Below are positions 53,097-62,571 of a stretch of DNA of 64,000 nucleotides, piece by piece. Source of the DNA: Vallitalea pronyensis (GTDB lineage: Bacteria; Bacillota; Clostridia; Lachnospirales; Vallitaleaceae); the NCBI RefSeq assembly GCF_018141445.1, contig NZ_CP058649.1:62001-126000 (forward strand), read 5' to 3'. The position numbers were made by a program, and so were the translations under genes. How positions within the stretch are numbered: position 1 is the stretch's first letter; every line of letters begins with the position of its first letter. The notes under the pieces were generated by a model. The model did not search any database, was not told the origin of the DNA, and worked only from the letters and a program-made list of their open reading frames with translations.

Positions 53097-54635
53097 TTAG
53101 TAGTTAATATGAATGGTTGATGTATCGTTATCCCATGTTACTTCTCCACCAATGGTTTCTGCAATGTATCTTACTGGGATATATGTTCGACCATCAATTA
53201 ACTTAGCAGGTTCTTCTAATGTATCCAGCTCACCATCAATAAAGGTCATCTGTTCATCTATTTTAAGTTCAACAACGGAATCATTAACTGACATCATAAT
53301 GGTCTGGCTGTCTGCTATCCATATAACATTCCCGCCTATAGATTCAATGACTTCTCTTACAGGTGCAAGTGTTCTGCCATTAACAAGTAACGGTTTGTTA
53401 TCAAATTCAACTTTTTGGTCATTCACATAGATGGTGATATCTTTTGAATCATCAATAACGTCTTCGGGTAAAAAGTCATAGTATGGATAAGCATTCATAC
53501 CACTGTTAAGGGAAGAAGCATTTTCATGTGAAAGCTTTGGTATGTCAATTGTGATGTCTTTGTTTATATTTTTTGTGTTGACGGTATACTTTAATTTTAA
53601 CTGAATGACACCAAGATCTAGACCTTCATTTACTATCTCGTTTTCAAAAGCTGTAAACATATCTTCAATATTTATTTTGATATCCACTACGCCTGATTCA
53701 TAGACAATGTAACCATCATTATTGATGACGTAATCCACTTGAATACCATCGCTGCCAAAGAGCGTTACATCTTCAAGTTTATCCATGAACTCATTAAATA
53801 TTTCTTTGAATTCATCTATTTCTTCTTGGGTTGGTTTTGGAAATTCCGTTTCTTCTAAAGATAAGTCAGCATTATCATACATAGCTTCCATATTCTTTTG
53901 TTGCGTTGCCATTAATTGGTCCATAAAATCAATGCCTTTACCATTAACAAGCATATCATCTACCAGATGTCTTACCAACTTTTTAGCTGTTTTATCATCT
54001 ATCTTTAATTGATATTTAGGAAGAGTTTCCCCATCTACTTCTTGCGTACCGTTTTCAGATATGAGTGTCGCTCCTAAATCAAAATCTTTGACATATTCTC
54101 TGATAAATGTTAAAACAAATTCATTAAGCTCAACAGATTGCTTCATGATATTCCCATATTCTTGGGTGTTGATGCCCGTTAAGGAATCGGATAAATCCAT
54201 TGCCATATAAGGCTTTGTAGAATCTTGCATCATCATAGCAGGTTGCCTGATAATCTGCACAAATTTAGGATCTTCTTCATCTGTCATATCCATATCCAAC
54301 CATAGACCAAAATCGATTGGCATACCCTGCAGCTCCACATTACCTTCTACAGCCACTTTGTTCATGGTATTTTCTTCATTCTTCACTGCCTTGTAATTGA
54401 GTGATAGTTTTGCTTGGTTAATGATTTCTTTTACGGATTCTAGCTCAGCTGCATCCGCTTCTGAGAATCCATCATAATCTAAAAATGCTGATAGCTCAAT
54501 ATCTTTCTCACAAGATACTATTTCATTTGTTTTCATCATGGCTTCCATTACTTTTAATTCTGTGTTCGAACATCCAATAAGTGTTGTACTGATTAGAACA
54601 AGACTAAGTATGAATGCTATTCTTTTTAATGTCAT
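53097..54635 (-). CDS. Lipoprotein with C-terminal copper-amine-oxidase-N (stalk) repeats
   Basis: 512 aa from ATG 54635 (MTLKRIAF) after CGGAGGG; 33 in-frame residues upstream have no signal. The lipobox is LIGCS. Middle: unknown helical region (about 30-380) with many Met and acidic residues. End: two stalk-type copper_amine_oxN repeats (VNGRTLAPVREVIESIGG and IDGRTYIPVRYIAETIGG) before TWDNDTSTIHINY. In Clostridia these repeats attach to the cell surface and do not imply amine oxidase activity. Located upstream of the SLH operon but separated by a terminator. Confidence 0.87.
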   Translation of the reverse strand: MTLKRIAFILSLVLISTTLIGCSNTELKVMEAMMKTNEIVSCEKDIELSAFLDYDGFSEADAAELESVKEIINQAKLSLNYKAVKNEENTMNKVAVEGNVELQGMPIDFGLWLDMDMTDEEDPKFVQIIRQPAMMMQDSTKPYMAMDLSDSLTGINTQEYGNIMKQSVELNEFVLTFIREYVKDFDLGATLISENGTQEVDGETLPKYQLKIDDKTAKKLVRHLVDDMLVNGKGIDFMDQLMATQQKNMEAMYDNADLSLEETEFPKPTQEEIDEFKEIFNEFMDKLEDVTLFGSDGIQVDYVINNDGYIVYESGVVDIKINIEDMFTAFENEIVNEGLDLGVIQLKLKYTVNTKNINKDITIDIPKLSHENASSLNSGMNAYPYYDFLPEDVIDDSKDITIYVNDQKVEFDNKPLLVNGRTLAPVREVIESIGGNVIWIADSQTIMMSVNDSVVELKIDEQMTFIDGELDTLEEPAKLIDGRTYIPVRYIAETIGGEVTWDNDTSTIHINY

Positions 54636-54877
54636 TATACATCCCTCCGAAATTTGTTTTGTGCGTTTATGTTGACTACTGCGTTTTACCACTACATTCT
54701 TATTAGAAAAGGTTTCATGTTCAAAATATTTCAAGTTTGAATGACAGTTATTGGTATGAGGTAATTATAACCTTTTAGCACTATGTATTCAATACTTGAT
54801 TGGTAAATTGGGTTGATTAATTTGGACTAATAAATGGAATATACGACATATGCTGACAGAATTAAACAAAATCTTTA

Positions 54878-54929
54878 CATGTAGAAAGGTTACTTGCCTG
54901 CTTAAAAGCGAAGTAACCTTTGCTACATG
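54878..54929. other. Strong 18-bp hairpin between divergent genes
   Basis: CATGTAG-AAAGGTTACTT pairs with AAGTAACCTTT-G-CTACATG (a single bulged base), loop 15 nt. There is no T-run, so it is not an obvious terminator. It may be an sRNA, an operator, or an IS relic. The flanking 54636-55013 contains nothing else recognisable. Confidence 0.55.
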
Positions 54930-55013
54930 CTAACATATAAAGTCCATCTTAATCATTCTCCTTATCATTGACCTTTAAAATAAAAAAGACAGGATTAATA
55001 GAAAGGGGTTGTT

Positions 55014-55067
55014 ATGAACCTTATACATTTTCAAGATATATTACTGATGAATAACATCAATACATAG
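55014..55067 (+). CDS. Very short ORF (17 codons), possible peptide or leader
   Basis: ATG to TAG (MNLIHFQDILLMNNINT) with AAAGGGG six nt before the ATG. It lies 107 bp upstream of an XRE regulator. It may be a leader peptide or a signalling peptide, or chance. Confidence 0.3.
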   Translation: MNLIHFQDILLMNNINT

Positions 55068-55093
55068 AGTGAATAATATTTATTATACCAAAT

Positions 55094-55145
55094 ATAACCT
55101 ATTAGTTCAATGATAACTTATAACTTCATTAAACTTATAGGTTAT
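55094..55145. promoter_or_regulatory. Inverted repeat upstream of XRE regulator (possible operator)
   Basis: ATAACCTAT (55094-55102) and ATAGGTTAT (55137-55145) are perfect complements 34 bp apart, just before the regulator start. An autoregulatory operator pair is plausible. Confidence 0.4.
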
Positions 55146-55173
55146 TATTGATATATTAGATAGGGTGATTAAA

Positions 55174-55494
55174 ATGATTGATTACAAATTAATTGGCAAG
55201 AGAATAAAAGAATGTAGAAAATTAACAGATTTAACACAAGAAAATGTTTCAGAAATACTCAAAGTATCGCCAGAATATATCAGTCGAATAGAGACAGGTT
55301 CAGCAAAAATTAACCTTGAAATGCTTGTAAAGATGAGTAATATCCTAAGTATTTCTCCTGCTTATTTGCTAACAGGTATAAATACTCAATCTGATGATTA
55401 TTTAAGTCCTGAAATAAATGCGTTACTAAAAGAATGTTCTCCTGAGAAAACAAAAGCGATATTAGACATGATAACAATCATTGCAAATTTATAA
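55174..55494 (+). CDS. XRE-family helix-turn-helix regulator
   Basis: 106 aa. Residues 5-65 form a Cro/C1-type HTH (IGKRIKECRKLTDLTQENVSEILKVSPEYISRIETGSAKI is the visible core; recognition helix VSPEYISRIE). The C-terminal 40 residues are helical, probably a dimer interface, with no enzymatic domain. Start ATG 55174 with AGGGTG upstream; an earlier GTG at 55165 overlaps it. Adjacent target genes are not evident. Confidence 0.85.
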   Translation: MIDYKLIGKRIKECRKLTDLTQENVSEILKVSPEYISRIETGSAKINLEMLVKMSNILSISPAYLLTGINTQSDDYLSPEINALLKECSPEKTKAILDMITIIANL

Positions 55495-55506
55495 AGCAAT
55501 ATAAAA

Positions 55507-55548
55507 AAGTGTAAATGCTAACCAGAATTTTAGTTTGCACTTACACTT
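55507..55548. terminator. Bidirectional terminator between XRE gene and methyltransferase gene
   Basis: AAGTGTAAATGCTAAC pairs imperfectly with GTTTGCACTTACACTT, preceded by an A-run; it sits between convergent genes. Confidence 0.6.
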
Positions 55549-55633
55549 ATATCTTATTAAATCTTATTTGTATTTTCTCCAATAGCTCAATTGGTACTAA
55601 GTTTTGTATTAAAAAATTATGTAAAATAGCATG

Positions 55634-56416
55634 TTAAGGTTTTCTTGCAAGCGCTAAATCAATGCTATCATAAAGTGTAATCAAGCCACCCAATTCATCA
55701 ATGGCATTTTTGATTTCAGCAAAAAATTTCTTTCTTTTGTCTTCTTGGATTGAAATATGATCGGAGTAGGTTCCTAAAAGTAGGATATATTCATCTGAAG
55801 TAAAAGTTCTTGTCCTATAATACATCTTATAATCGATATCGATAAACCCATATTTCTTAGCAATATTAGCCCGATTTTTTGCGTTATCTTCACTGTATTC
55901 CTCTCCATCTAATGAATTAGGCATATAAACATCATATACTTTTTGTAAGGCTTCATGCATGCCTGGTCTACTTTTATCTTTATAAGGGTGATTCGCAAAT
56001 CGTGCAAATACGCCTCCACTTTTTAGTAGGTTGTAAGCCTTTGCATAACCTATCTCCTCAGGAATCCAGTGAAAAGCTGATGCAGAGTAAATTAAATCAA
56101 CTGAATTATCTTCGCATTCAAAATCCTCGAACTTAGCATTCACAACATCAAATTTCCTGTGGCTGGCGAACTTTTGCTTTGCGTATATTGATAATTTATC
56201 ACCATATTCTACGGCAGTTAAGAAACAGCCTGTCTCAAGTATAGGAAGTGTCGCTTGTCCCGTTCCAATCCCTACTTCAACGACTTTGCTTGATGGGTTT
56301 ATGTCTTTGTAAGCAAAAATATCCTTATATAACTCCTTCACATAAGTAGGACGCCATTTGTCATATTCTTTGTAAACGGTGTTGAAAGTCCATTCAAGTC
56401 CTTTGATAATTGGCAT
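55634..56416 (-). CDS. Class I SAM-dependent methyltransferase
   Basis: 260 aa. Motif I VVEVGIGTGQATLPIL around residue 40, TAVEYGD acidic loop, and DLIYSASAFHWIP motif IV-like region typical of the Methyltransf_11 group. The start ATG follows GAGGAGGG. It neighbours another solo methyltransferase (63036) and a kinase-like gene. Substrate unknown; the end (DSIDLALARKP) is family-like. Confidence 0.87.
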   Translation of the reverse strand: MPIIKGLEWTFNTVYKEYDKWRPTYVKELYKDIFAYKDINPSSKVVEVGIGTGQATLPILETGCFLTAVEYGDKLSIYAKQKFASHRKFDVVNAKFEDFECEDNSVDLIYSASAFHWIPEEIGYAKAYNLLKSGGVFARFANHPYKDKSRPGMHEALQKVYDVYMPNSLDGEEYSEDNAKNRANIAKKYGFIDIDYKMYYRTRTFTSDEYILLLGTYSDHISIQEDKRKKFFAEIKNAIDELGGLITLYDSIDLALARKP

Positions 56417-56479
56417 AATTGTACCCTCCTCTTTAATAGTAATAATATATTAGCATAGAATTATAGCATTAGGATAGCA

Positions 56480-56998
56480 TTACATAGAATTTGTTTGTGA
56501 AATTTTCTTTTCTTTTAACCAAGCCTTTACCTCTTTTGATTTTTGTAAATGGATTACTTTATCATTAAATTGCCTTAGAAATCGTTCATATTCAGGTTTT
56601 TTCTTTTCAAAATCTCTAGTGCCCTTAAACATACGTTTTATCAATTTTAAATCTGATGTGTACTGACATGGCTCAATTTTTAGTTGTTGTTTAATGAAAC
56701 GAGTAATCATGCGTCTTTTTCTTAATTTGATTGGCATATCTAAAAAAATGATACTGTCTGCCATATGATATAGTTCTCTATACGATTCTCTATCTAATCC
56801 TTCAAATATCCACTGTCCATTTAAGTCAATTTCTCTTATCATATCCATTTGCTCTTTTTTGCTTCTTTTAGAGATACCTTTACTATTATACGTAATGTTA
56901 TCCAGTTCATAGTACTTTATATCCAGTATCTTAGACAATTTCTTAGCAAAAGTGGTTTTGCCACTTGCTACAATCCCCGTTATTAGTATTTTCTTCAA
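56480..56998 (-). CDS. P-loop kinase-like protein (topology-modulation/FlaR type)
   Basis: 172 aa. Walker A GIVASGKTT at residues 8-16, then ELDNITYN, LIIFLDMP-like SIIFLDMP and lid-region Arg residues (LRKRRMITRFIKQQ), the pattern of small adenylate-kinase-like 'DNA topology modulation' proteins. Start codon TTG at 56998 after GAGGTG. The phosphate acceptor is unknown. Not clearly in operon with its neighbours. Confidence 0.8.
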   Translation of the reverse strand: MKKILITGIVASGKTTFAKKLSKILDIKYYELDNITYNSKGISKRSKKEQMDMIREIDLNGQWIFEGLDRESYRELYHMADSIIFLDMPIKLRKRRMITRFIKQQLKIEPCQYTSDLKLIKRMFKGTRDFEKKKPEYERFLRQFNDKVIHLQKSKEVKAWLKEKKISQTNSM

Positions 56999-57169
56999 TA
57001 TGTATCACCTCAAATTAAACTCTATGTATTATATACAATAGTCTATAAAATCTCTTGTCTATGACGAATAACAAATCACAATATCAATACTGTTTGCATT
57101 TATCATTTTTTATGAATCATACTATACCTACATTTAAAACAATTTATTCCGCTCATTTATACCACTATC

Positions 57170-58909
57170 TTATAACATCGTGTATATTAGTTTATTAAAT
57201 AATCCCGATTGATTTATAAGTTCATTGTAATGACCTGCCTCAACTACTTCTCCTTGGTTTATGACATAGATTCTGTCCACCTTTTGAATAGTTGATAGTC
57301 TATGGGTATTCATTATTATTGTACGTTCAGTAGCAAGGCGTTCTAATGCCTGTTGTATGAGTCCCTCACTCATCGTATCTAATGATGATGTGGGTTCATC
57401 TAGGAGCAATATTGGTGCATCCTTAAGGAATGCTCTAGCTATAGCTATACGTTGCTTTTGGCCTCCTGATAACCCCTCTCCCCCTTGTTCGATGATTGTT
57501 TGATACCCCTTTGGTAATGCCATAATAAAATCATGGGCATTAGCCGCCTTAGCAGCTCTTATGACTTCTTGGTCATGGGCTGCAAGATTACCGTATCTAA
57601 TATTTTCTTCAACCGTAGTACCAAATAAATGAACATTCTGAGGTACATATGCTATTTCATTTCTCAGTTCAGTCATGGATTTGGATTTAATGGATTTTTC
57701 GTTAATAATAATATCACCATATTCTACCGTATAAAAACCTAACATAAGTTCTAAAATAGTACTTTTCCCGCCTCCACTTGGTCCAACAAGAGCTACTGTC
57801 TCATTCTTCCTAGCATGTATATTGATATTTTTAATGGTGTCATTTTTACCACCATATCTAAACGATACATTTTTAAAGGCAACGATGTCATTACGGTATA
57901 TGGAAGGTTCTCCAATACCTGATTTCATCTGTGGTTCTTTTTTATTATCCAATAATTCAAGAATGCGTACTGCTCCAGATAAAGAACTCTGTAAACTGGA
58001 AAAAAATCCTCCAAGTCGTAGAAATAGATTATTAGAACTATTTTGTAAAGTTATGATTGCCATTATTGTTCCAATATCTGTTAAACCATAGTTAAACATG
58101 ATAACACCAATACATAATATGCCTATTATGTTTAAAAAGGATATTAAGAAGTTAAGACTGTTATTTTGAGCGTTTAGAGCCGTTTTTTTCATTTCCTCAT
58201 CTGTTATATCTTTATTAACCTCATAGTACTTATTCGTTAATATCTTCTGTATATTACAGATCTTAATAATACTAATTCCTGATAGAATATCTGTAAAATA
58301 TTGTGTAGAAGTACCTGTGTACTTCTGAATTTTATCGCTTATTCTTCCTAGAGGTTTAGCGTATGCCATATTGACGACCATTGATATAATCCCAAGACCT
58401 ATGGTCATACACGCAAGCCTCCAATCAAGTAAAAACATGGTAATGGTAGCACCAATTCCTTGTATCAAGGTTGATATAACACGATGTATATTATCTCCAT
58501 ATGCACCTTCTAATTGATTTAAATCATTATTAACCTTAGATAATAGGTCACCACTATGATTAGCCTTAAAATAGGTCATGGGATAATCCATGAGATGCCT
58601 AAATACGTTGACACGTATATGAAATATGGTTTTTCTAATGATCTTGCGATTTATGTATCTTGCAACAGGGTCAAATACAACGTTTAATATAATAAATGTT
58701 ATGACTGCAAAGATAATTATTTTATACACTAAATCATAGTGTTGAGTAACTGCTGCATTTAGAAGTTCTTTATTGATTAGACTATTTATAATTTCATACA
58801 TTGCCAAAGAGAAAGTACTGATAAAAAGAGATAATACGTATATAAAGAACTTATCTTCTATTAATCTCATTACTCTTATAAATTGATCTATGCGAAGCTT
58901 CTTAATCAT
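57170..58909 (-). CDS. ABC exporter half-transporter (second pair, distal gene)
   Basis: 579 aa. Six membrane helices (about 25-320), then Walker A GPSGGGKST, signature LSGGQKQRIA, Walker B ILLLDEPTSSLD (catalytic Glu present) and switch NTHRLST. It overlaps the previous gene by 8 bp, so the two are coupled and form a heterodimer. Unlike the 34-38 kb pair, both Walker B motifs are intact. A decayed NRPS fragment lies just upstream of the pair. Confidence 0.93.
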   Translation of the reverse strand: MIKKLRIDQFIRVMRLIEDKFFIYVLSLFISTFSLAMYEIINSLINKELLNAAVTQHYDLVYKIIIFAVITFIILNVVFDPVARYINRKIIRKTIFHIRVNVFRHLMDYPMTYFKANHSGDLLSKVNNDLNQLEGAYGDNIHRVISTLIQGIGATITMFLLDWRLACMTIGLGIISMVVNMAYAKPLGRISDKIQKYTGTSTQYFTDILSGISIIKICNIQKILTNKYYEVNKDITDEEMKKTALNAQNNSLNFLISFLNIIGILCIGVIMFNYGLTDIGTIMAIITLQNSSNNLFLRLGGFFSSLQSSLSGAVRILELLDNKKEPQMKSGIGEPSIYRNDIVAFKNVSFRYGGKNDTIKNINIHARKNETVALVGPSGGGKSTILELMLGFYTVEYGDIIINEKSIKSKSMTELRNEIAYVPQNVHLFGTTVEENIRYGNLAAHDQEVIRAAKAANAHDFIMALPKGYQTIIEQGGEGLSGGQKQRIAIARAFLKDAPILLLDEPTSSLDTMSEGLIQQALERLATERTIIMNTHRLSTIQKVDRIYVINQGEVVEAGHYNELINQSGLFNKLIYTML

Positions 58910-60671
58910 CGTATTCCCCCTTTATATTTTTATCTACTTGTTGCTTTAGATAAAGTTTTTTATACTTATCACAGGTTTCCATCAATGTGTCATGTGTGCC
59001 TTTATCTACAATGCAACCCTTACTGAGTACATATATGTGATTTGCTTGTTTTACCATTGTTAAACGATGCGTTACTGTTATGATTGTAGGACATTGTTTA
59101 GATTCAAACAGGCTGCGATTAATCATAGCTTCTGACTCCATATCCAGTGCAGATGTAGATTCGTCTAGCAACAATATAGGTGTCTTTTTCAATATTGCTC
59201 TAGCAATTGAAATACGTTGACGTTCCCCTCCAGATATTTTCATTCCCATTTCACCAACTTTAGTTCCATATCCTTCAGGTTTTTTAATAATAAAATCATG
59301 TGCATTTGCCTGTTTAGCCGCAAACATGATTTCTTCCATGGTTGCACCAACACATCCATAAGCGATATTTTCTGCTATAGTACCAGGAAAGAGATAAATA
59401 TCTTGTGATACAAGTGCTATCTGATGACGCCAACTATTAAGATTCCATTTGGACATTTCTTCACCATTTAACTTAATCGTACCTCTATATGTATGATAAA
59501 ACCCACAAAGAAGTTTTATGATGGTACTCTTGCCACTTCCACTATCTCCCACAAAAGCTACTATCTCACCTTTGTTTATATGAAAGGTTATTTTATCTAG
59601 CACATCTGTCGATTGATTATATGAAAAGCATACATGATCAAAAGCAATAACAGGATTCTTTATATAAGGATAGTCATTCCCATCAACTCGCTCTGTATCA
59701 TAATCTAAAAAATCTCCGATCTTCTTAAGTGCAGCACTTGCATGCTTTATATCGATTAATAAATGTGGAAAGAATACTACTGGTGTAATAATAAATCCTA
59801 TGAGTTGTATAAACGCAATTAAATCACCTGGCTTTATGGTATTTTGAGCTACCATGTAACCTCCAACTAGAAGGCATAATATATGGGTAAATCGCGTTTG
59901 TAAAAAGAGTATCGGTAAAGATACTGCTCTAATTTTCTCAAGTTTTTTCTCCATATTATAGGCATTATTCAGTAGGTATTTTAGTGTACTAAGACGTTTA
60001 TTCTGTAGATTGTATGCTTTTACCGTATCCATTCCCCTAAGTGTATCATGTATGACTGTATTTCCTTGACCGATAAATTCTAAGCGGTTTTTAGAATAAT
60101 TTTTAACCTCTTGACTTAGTCTATTTAGAATAATTAGCGTAAATGGAATCAGGAATGAACTGGCAAGGTAGAGTTTCCAATTGACTGCTATCATATAGAT
60201 AGAAGCTGTTACCAACATACAACCTTGAAATAGAATGCTCGGTAATGTTTGTCCTACAAACCTTGAAACTATACCTACTTCATTACTTAATACGGAAACA
60301 TATTCTCCTATTGATTGCTTATCAAAATCTTCCATATGCATATTGGTTATATGTTCAATAATCTTTTGTTTTGTGTTTAATGTTACAAAATGGCTAAAAC
60401 GGCCAGAAGAATAGGTAGAAAGATAGCTTATGACAATACCCATAACTAATACTAAAACCAAGTATACAATAATGTCTATCATATTTTCATATTGACTATC
60501 TAATGTATTATCCACTAGATTTTTAATAAAATATACTTTTACCAGATTGATGACTGTGAGTATGATTAAAGCGACTAAATGTATATATAGCCAATATTTG
60601 TATGGCTTAATCAACTTAATCATCCACACAACAGCTTTATTGGTTTTAACCTTTTGCTTATTATTTAACAT
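58902..60671 (-). CDS. ABC exporter half-transporter (second pair, proximal gene)
   Basis: 589 aa. Membrane domain about 15-330; Walker A GDSGSGKST, Q-loop VSQDIYLF, signature ISGGERQRIS, Walker B ILLLDESTSALD (Glu present), switch VTHRLTM. The ATG follows TAGGAGGT, which lies inside the end of the adenylation-domain fragment. The neighbourhood suggests export of a peptide or lipid product once made by a linked biosynthetic cluster (inference). Confidence 0.93.
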   Translation of the reverse strand: MLNNKQKVKTNKAVVWMIKLIKPYKYWLYIHLVALIILTVINLVKVYFIKNLVDNTLDSQYENMIDIIVYLVLVLVMGIVISYLSTYSSGRFSHFVTLNTKQKIIEHITNMHMEDFDKQSIGEYVSVLSNEVGIVSRFVGQTLPSILFQGCMLVTASIYMIAVNWKLYLASSFLIPFTLIILNRLSQEVKNYSKNRLEFIGQGNTVIHDTLRGMDTVKAYNLQNKRLSTLKYLLNNAYNMEKKLEKIRAVSLPILFLQTRFTHILCLLVGGYMVAQNTIKPGDLIAFIQLIGFIITPVVFFPHLLIDIKHASAALKKIGDFLDYDTERVDGNDYPYIKNPVIAFDHVCFSYNQSTDVLDKITFHINKGEIVAFVGDSGSGKSTIIKLLCGFYHTYRGTIKLNGEEMSKWNLNSWRHQIALVSQDIYLFPGTIAENIAYGCVGATMEEIMFAAKQANAHDFIIKKPEGYGTKVGEMGMKISGGERQRISIARAILKKTPILLLDESTSALDMESEAMINRSLFESKQCPTIITVTHRLTMVKQANHIYVLSKGCIVDKGTHDTLMETCDKYKKLYLKQQVDKNIKGEYDD

Positions 60672-60890
60672 CTACAACCTCCTAGCAAACATGACATACT
60701 GTATTTTAGTAGCTATGGTGGCAATCATAAAAGCACGTAGAAAAACATGATCTTCTTCAACCATGCCTTTCATCACAACAACTTCATCAATGTATTCATA
60801 CTCTAATATTTCTTGTTCTATCTCATTCATGTCTATACCATATCTATTAACCTTTACTTGTCTATCCTTTATACCTATATATTCTAAATA
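60672..60890 (-). pseudogene. Relic of an NRPS adenylation domain (A8 region)
   Basis: 73 codons are open, stopped upstream by an in-frame TAA. The translation LEYIGIKDRQVKVNRYGIDMNEIEQ resembles the A8 core of adenylation domains (G-R-x-D-x-Q-V-K-I-x-G-x-R-I-E-L-x-E-I-E), followed by ILEYEYIDEVVVM. The rest of the synthetase is gone. Within it is an ATG-initiated frame (60672-60830) of 52 codons. It ends at TAG two bases before the exporter gene's start region and carries that gene's ribosome binding site, so it was probably the upstream cistron of an NRPS-exporter operon. Confidence 0.72.
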
Positions 60891-61188
60891 TTATTTTACC
60901 ATATATAGGTTAATTGTGTATATGATACGTGCTACATGTTGATAACCATTTTGTATAAGGTAAGTATTGTTGGATAATAATTTCATCATCATATAGAAAG
61001 AACACATTTCTATAATCTAATCATGATATTGAGGTGCTTGCATCTAGTTGATCGTTACTGTTATGAAACTTGTTCTTTTATTGCATGAAGGTAGAAAATT
61101 TGATAGTATTAATTTTAGTAGAAAATCTACAAAGTTAAATTTTGAAAACTATTACCATCTGATAAGACCATTTATAAGGAGTATTTGA

Positions 61189-61283
61189 ATGAATAAAATT
61201 ATGATAAGACCAATGACAATGAAAGATATTCCTACTTGGATGACGCTTTCACATGAATATGATAATGGAGTTAGAATAAATAT
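61189..61283 (+). pseudogene. GNAT acetyltransferase, 5' fragment (interrupted by IS)
   Basis: ATG after AAGGAG, MNKIMIRPMTMKDIPTWMTL..., 31 codons, then broken by an IS3-family insertion at the duplicated ATAT (61280-61283). The frame resumes exactly at 62576 if one ATAT copy is removed, giving a 176-aa protein. Without repair, the fragment reads to a TAA inside the IS end. Confidence 0.85.
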
Positions 61284-61347
61284 AGGACAACATAAATATA
61301 CTTAAACTCAAAAATATATTATAATACTTTGAGAAGGAGAGATATTT

Positions 61348-61644
61348 ATGGGAACTAAAAATAGTAGACACTATACAACCGAGTTTAAACAAGATGCAGT
61401 TAATTATTATCATTCATCAGGCAAATCAATGGCAAAGGTAGCCGAAGAACTTCAAGTAAGCCAGGCATCAATCAACAATTGGATACAAAATGCAAAGAAA
61501 AATGAAGGTACCGTTTCCGACCGTGGAGCTGGTAACTATGCTTCTGACGAAGCGAAAGAAATAGCCCAACTAAAGAAAGAACTACGTGATGCACAAGCTG
61601 CAATTGATATTCTAAAAAAGGCCATGAGCATACTGAACGACTAA
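61348..61644 (+). CDS. IS3-family transposase OrfA
   Basis: 98 aa. N-terminal helix-turn-helix (YTTEFKQDAVNYYHSSGKSMAKVAEELQVSQASINNWIQ; core VSQASINNW) and C-terminal leucine-zipper-like helix (IAQLKKELRDAQAAIDILKKAM). ATG preceded by AAGGAGAG. At A-AAA-AAG (61614-61620) a -1 shift would fuse it to OrfB. Confidence 0.93.
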   Translation: MGTKNSRHYTTEFKQDAVNYYHSSGKSMAKVAEELQVSQASINNWIQNAKKNEGTVSDRGAGNYASDEAKEIAQLKKELRDAQAAIDILKKAMSILND

Positions 61645-62534
61645 CGAAAGCAATATTCCAAGCAGTTGATGTAGAAAATCAAAAACAACGGCCAACAAAG
61701 AAACGCAGCTTTTCTGTTAGCGGTGTGCTCAAATTCTTGGGCGTTTCTAAATCTGGTTTCTATGATTGGAAAAATAGAAAACCTTCTAATCAAGAACTTC
61801 GAAAAGAAGCTATAAAAGCTGAAATTATTGAAATACATAACGATTCTAATCAAATATATGGTGCACCCAAAATCACAGATCAACTTAGAAAACGAGGACA
61901 TAGGATTTCTGAAAGAACCGTTAGTAATTACATGAAAGAAGAAGGTGTTAAAGCTGTTTGGATTAGTCCGTATAAACGGACTACCATTAATCCAGACTTT
62001 AGTAGTAAACTTCATAATATTCTAGATCGTAATTTCAATCCTGAACGTCCCAATGCTGTCTGGGTAAGTGATATCACTTATATTTGGACCATTACAGGAT
62101 TTTGCTATCTAACAAGTGTAATGGACCTATACTCACGTAAAATCATTGGCTGGCATTTATCAGATTCATTATCAACTAAAGGAGTAATAGCAGCTACTAA
62201 TAAAGCAAAGAGAAATAGGAGATTTACTGATCCAGTTGTCTTTCATAGTGATCGTGGTGTCCAATTCGTCTCAAAAGCTTTCTATGAGGCAACACCATCA
62301 GACCAATTCATGCATAGTTATTCTCGTAAAGGAAACCCTTGGGATAATGCATGTATAGAAGCATTTCATTCAGTGATTAAACGTGAATGGCTAAATAGAT
62401 TTGTGATTAAAAATCTTAAGCATGCACATGACTTAATCTTTGAATACATTGATGGATTCTACAATACAAGACGAACCCACAGTGCATGTGGTTTAGAGTC
62501 ACCCAATAATTACGAGATGTCAAATCTCGCATAA
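61620..62534 (+). CDS. IS3-family transposase OrfB (DDE integrase), read by -1 frameshift
   Basis: The frame is open from 61620, in the -1 frame relative to orfA, with the slippery A-AAA-AAG directly before. The first in-frame ATG is not well placed, so the OrfAB fusion is the expected transposase. HTH_21-like IYGAPKITDQL, then DDE residues in WVSDITYIW, FHSDRGVQF and NACIEAFHSVIKREW. Ends RRTHSACGLESPNNYE. Intact catalytic triad. Confidence 0.92.
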   Translation, partial: GHEHTERLTKAIFQAVDVENQKQRPTKKRSFSVSGVLKFLGVSKSGFYDWKNRKPSNQELRKEAIKAEIIEIHNDSNQIYGAPKITDQLRKRGHRISERTVSNYMKEEGVKAVWISPYKRTTINPDFSSKLHNILDRNFNPERPNAVWVSDITYIWTITGFCYLTSVMDLYSRKIIGWHLSDSLSTKGVIAATNKAKRNRRFTDPVVFHSDRGVQFVSKAFYEATPSDQFMHSYSRKGNPWDNACIEAFHSVIKREWLNRFVIKNLKHAHDLIFEYIDGFYNTRRTHSACGLESPNNYEMSNLA

Positions 62535-62571
62535 TAAGGTATAACATAGTTTATTAAATTTAAGTTGTCCG

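Larger units (their letters stand above)
61284..62571 (+). mobile_element. IS3-family insertion sequence (1288 bp)
   Basis: Imperfect inverted ends, AGGACAACATAAAT at the left and ATTTAAGTTGTCCG at the right (GGACAAC core), carrying orfA and orfB with a -1 frameshift site. It is flanked by a direct ATAT duplication (61280-61283, 62572-62575). The insertion splits a GNAT gene. Both orfs look intact, so the element may be active. Confidence 0.9.

Noticed and set aside
53097-54635. Amine oxidase enzyme
   Set aside because: Only the N-terminal stalk repeats are present, with no catalytic copper/TPQ domain.
61641-62015. Minus-strand frame inside the IS
   Set aside because: Antisense shadow of transposase orfB.
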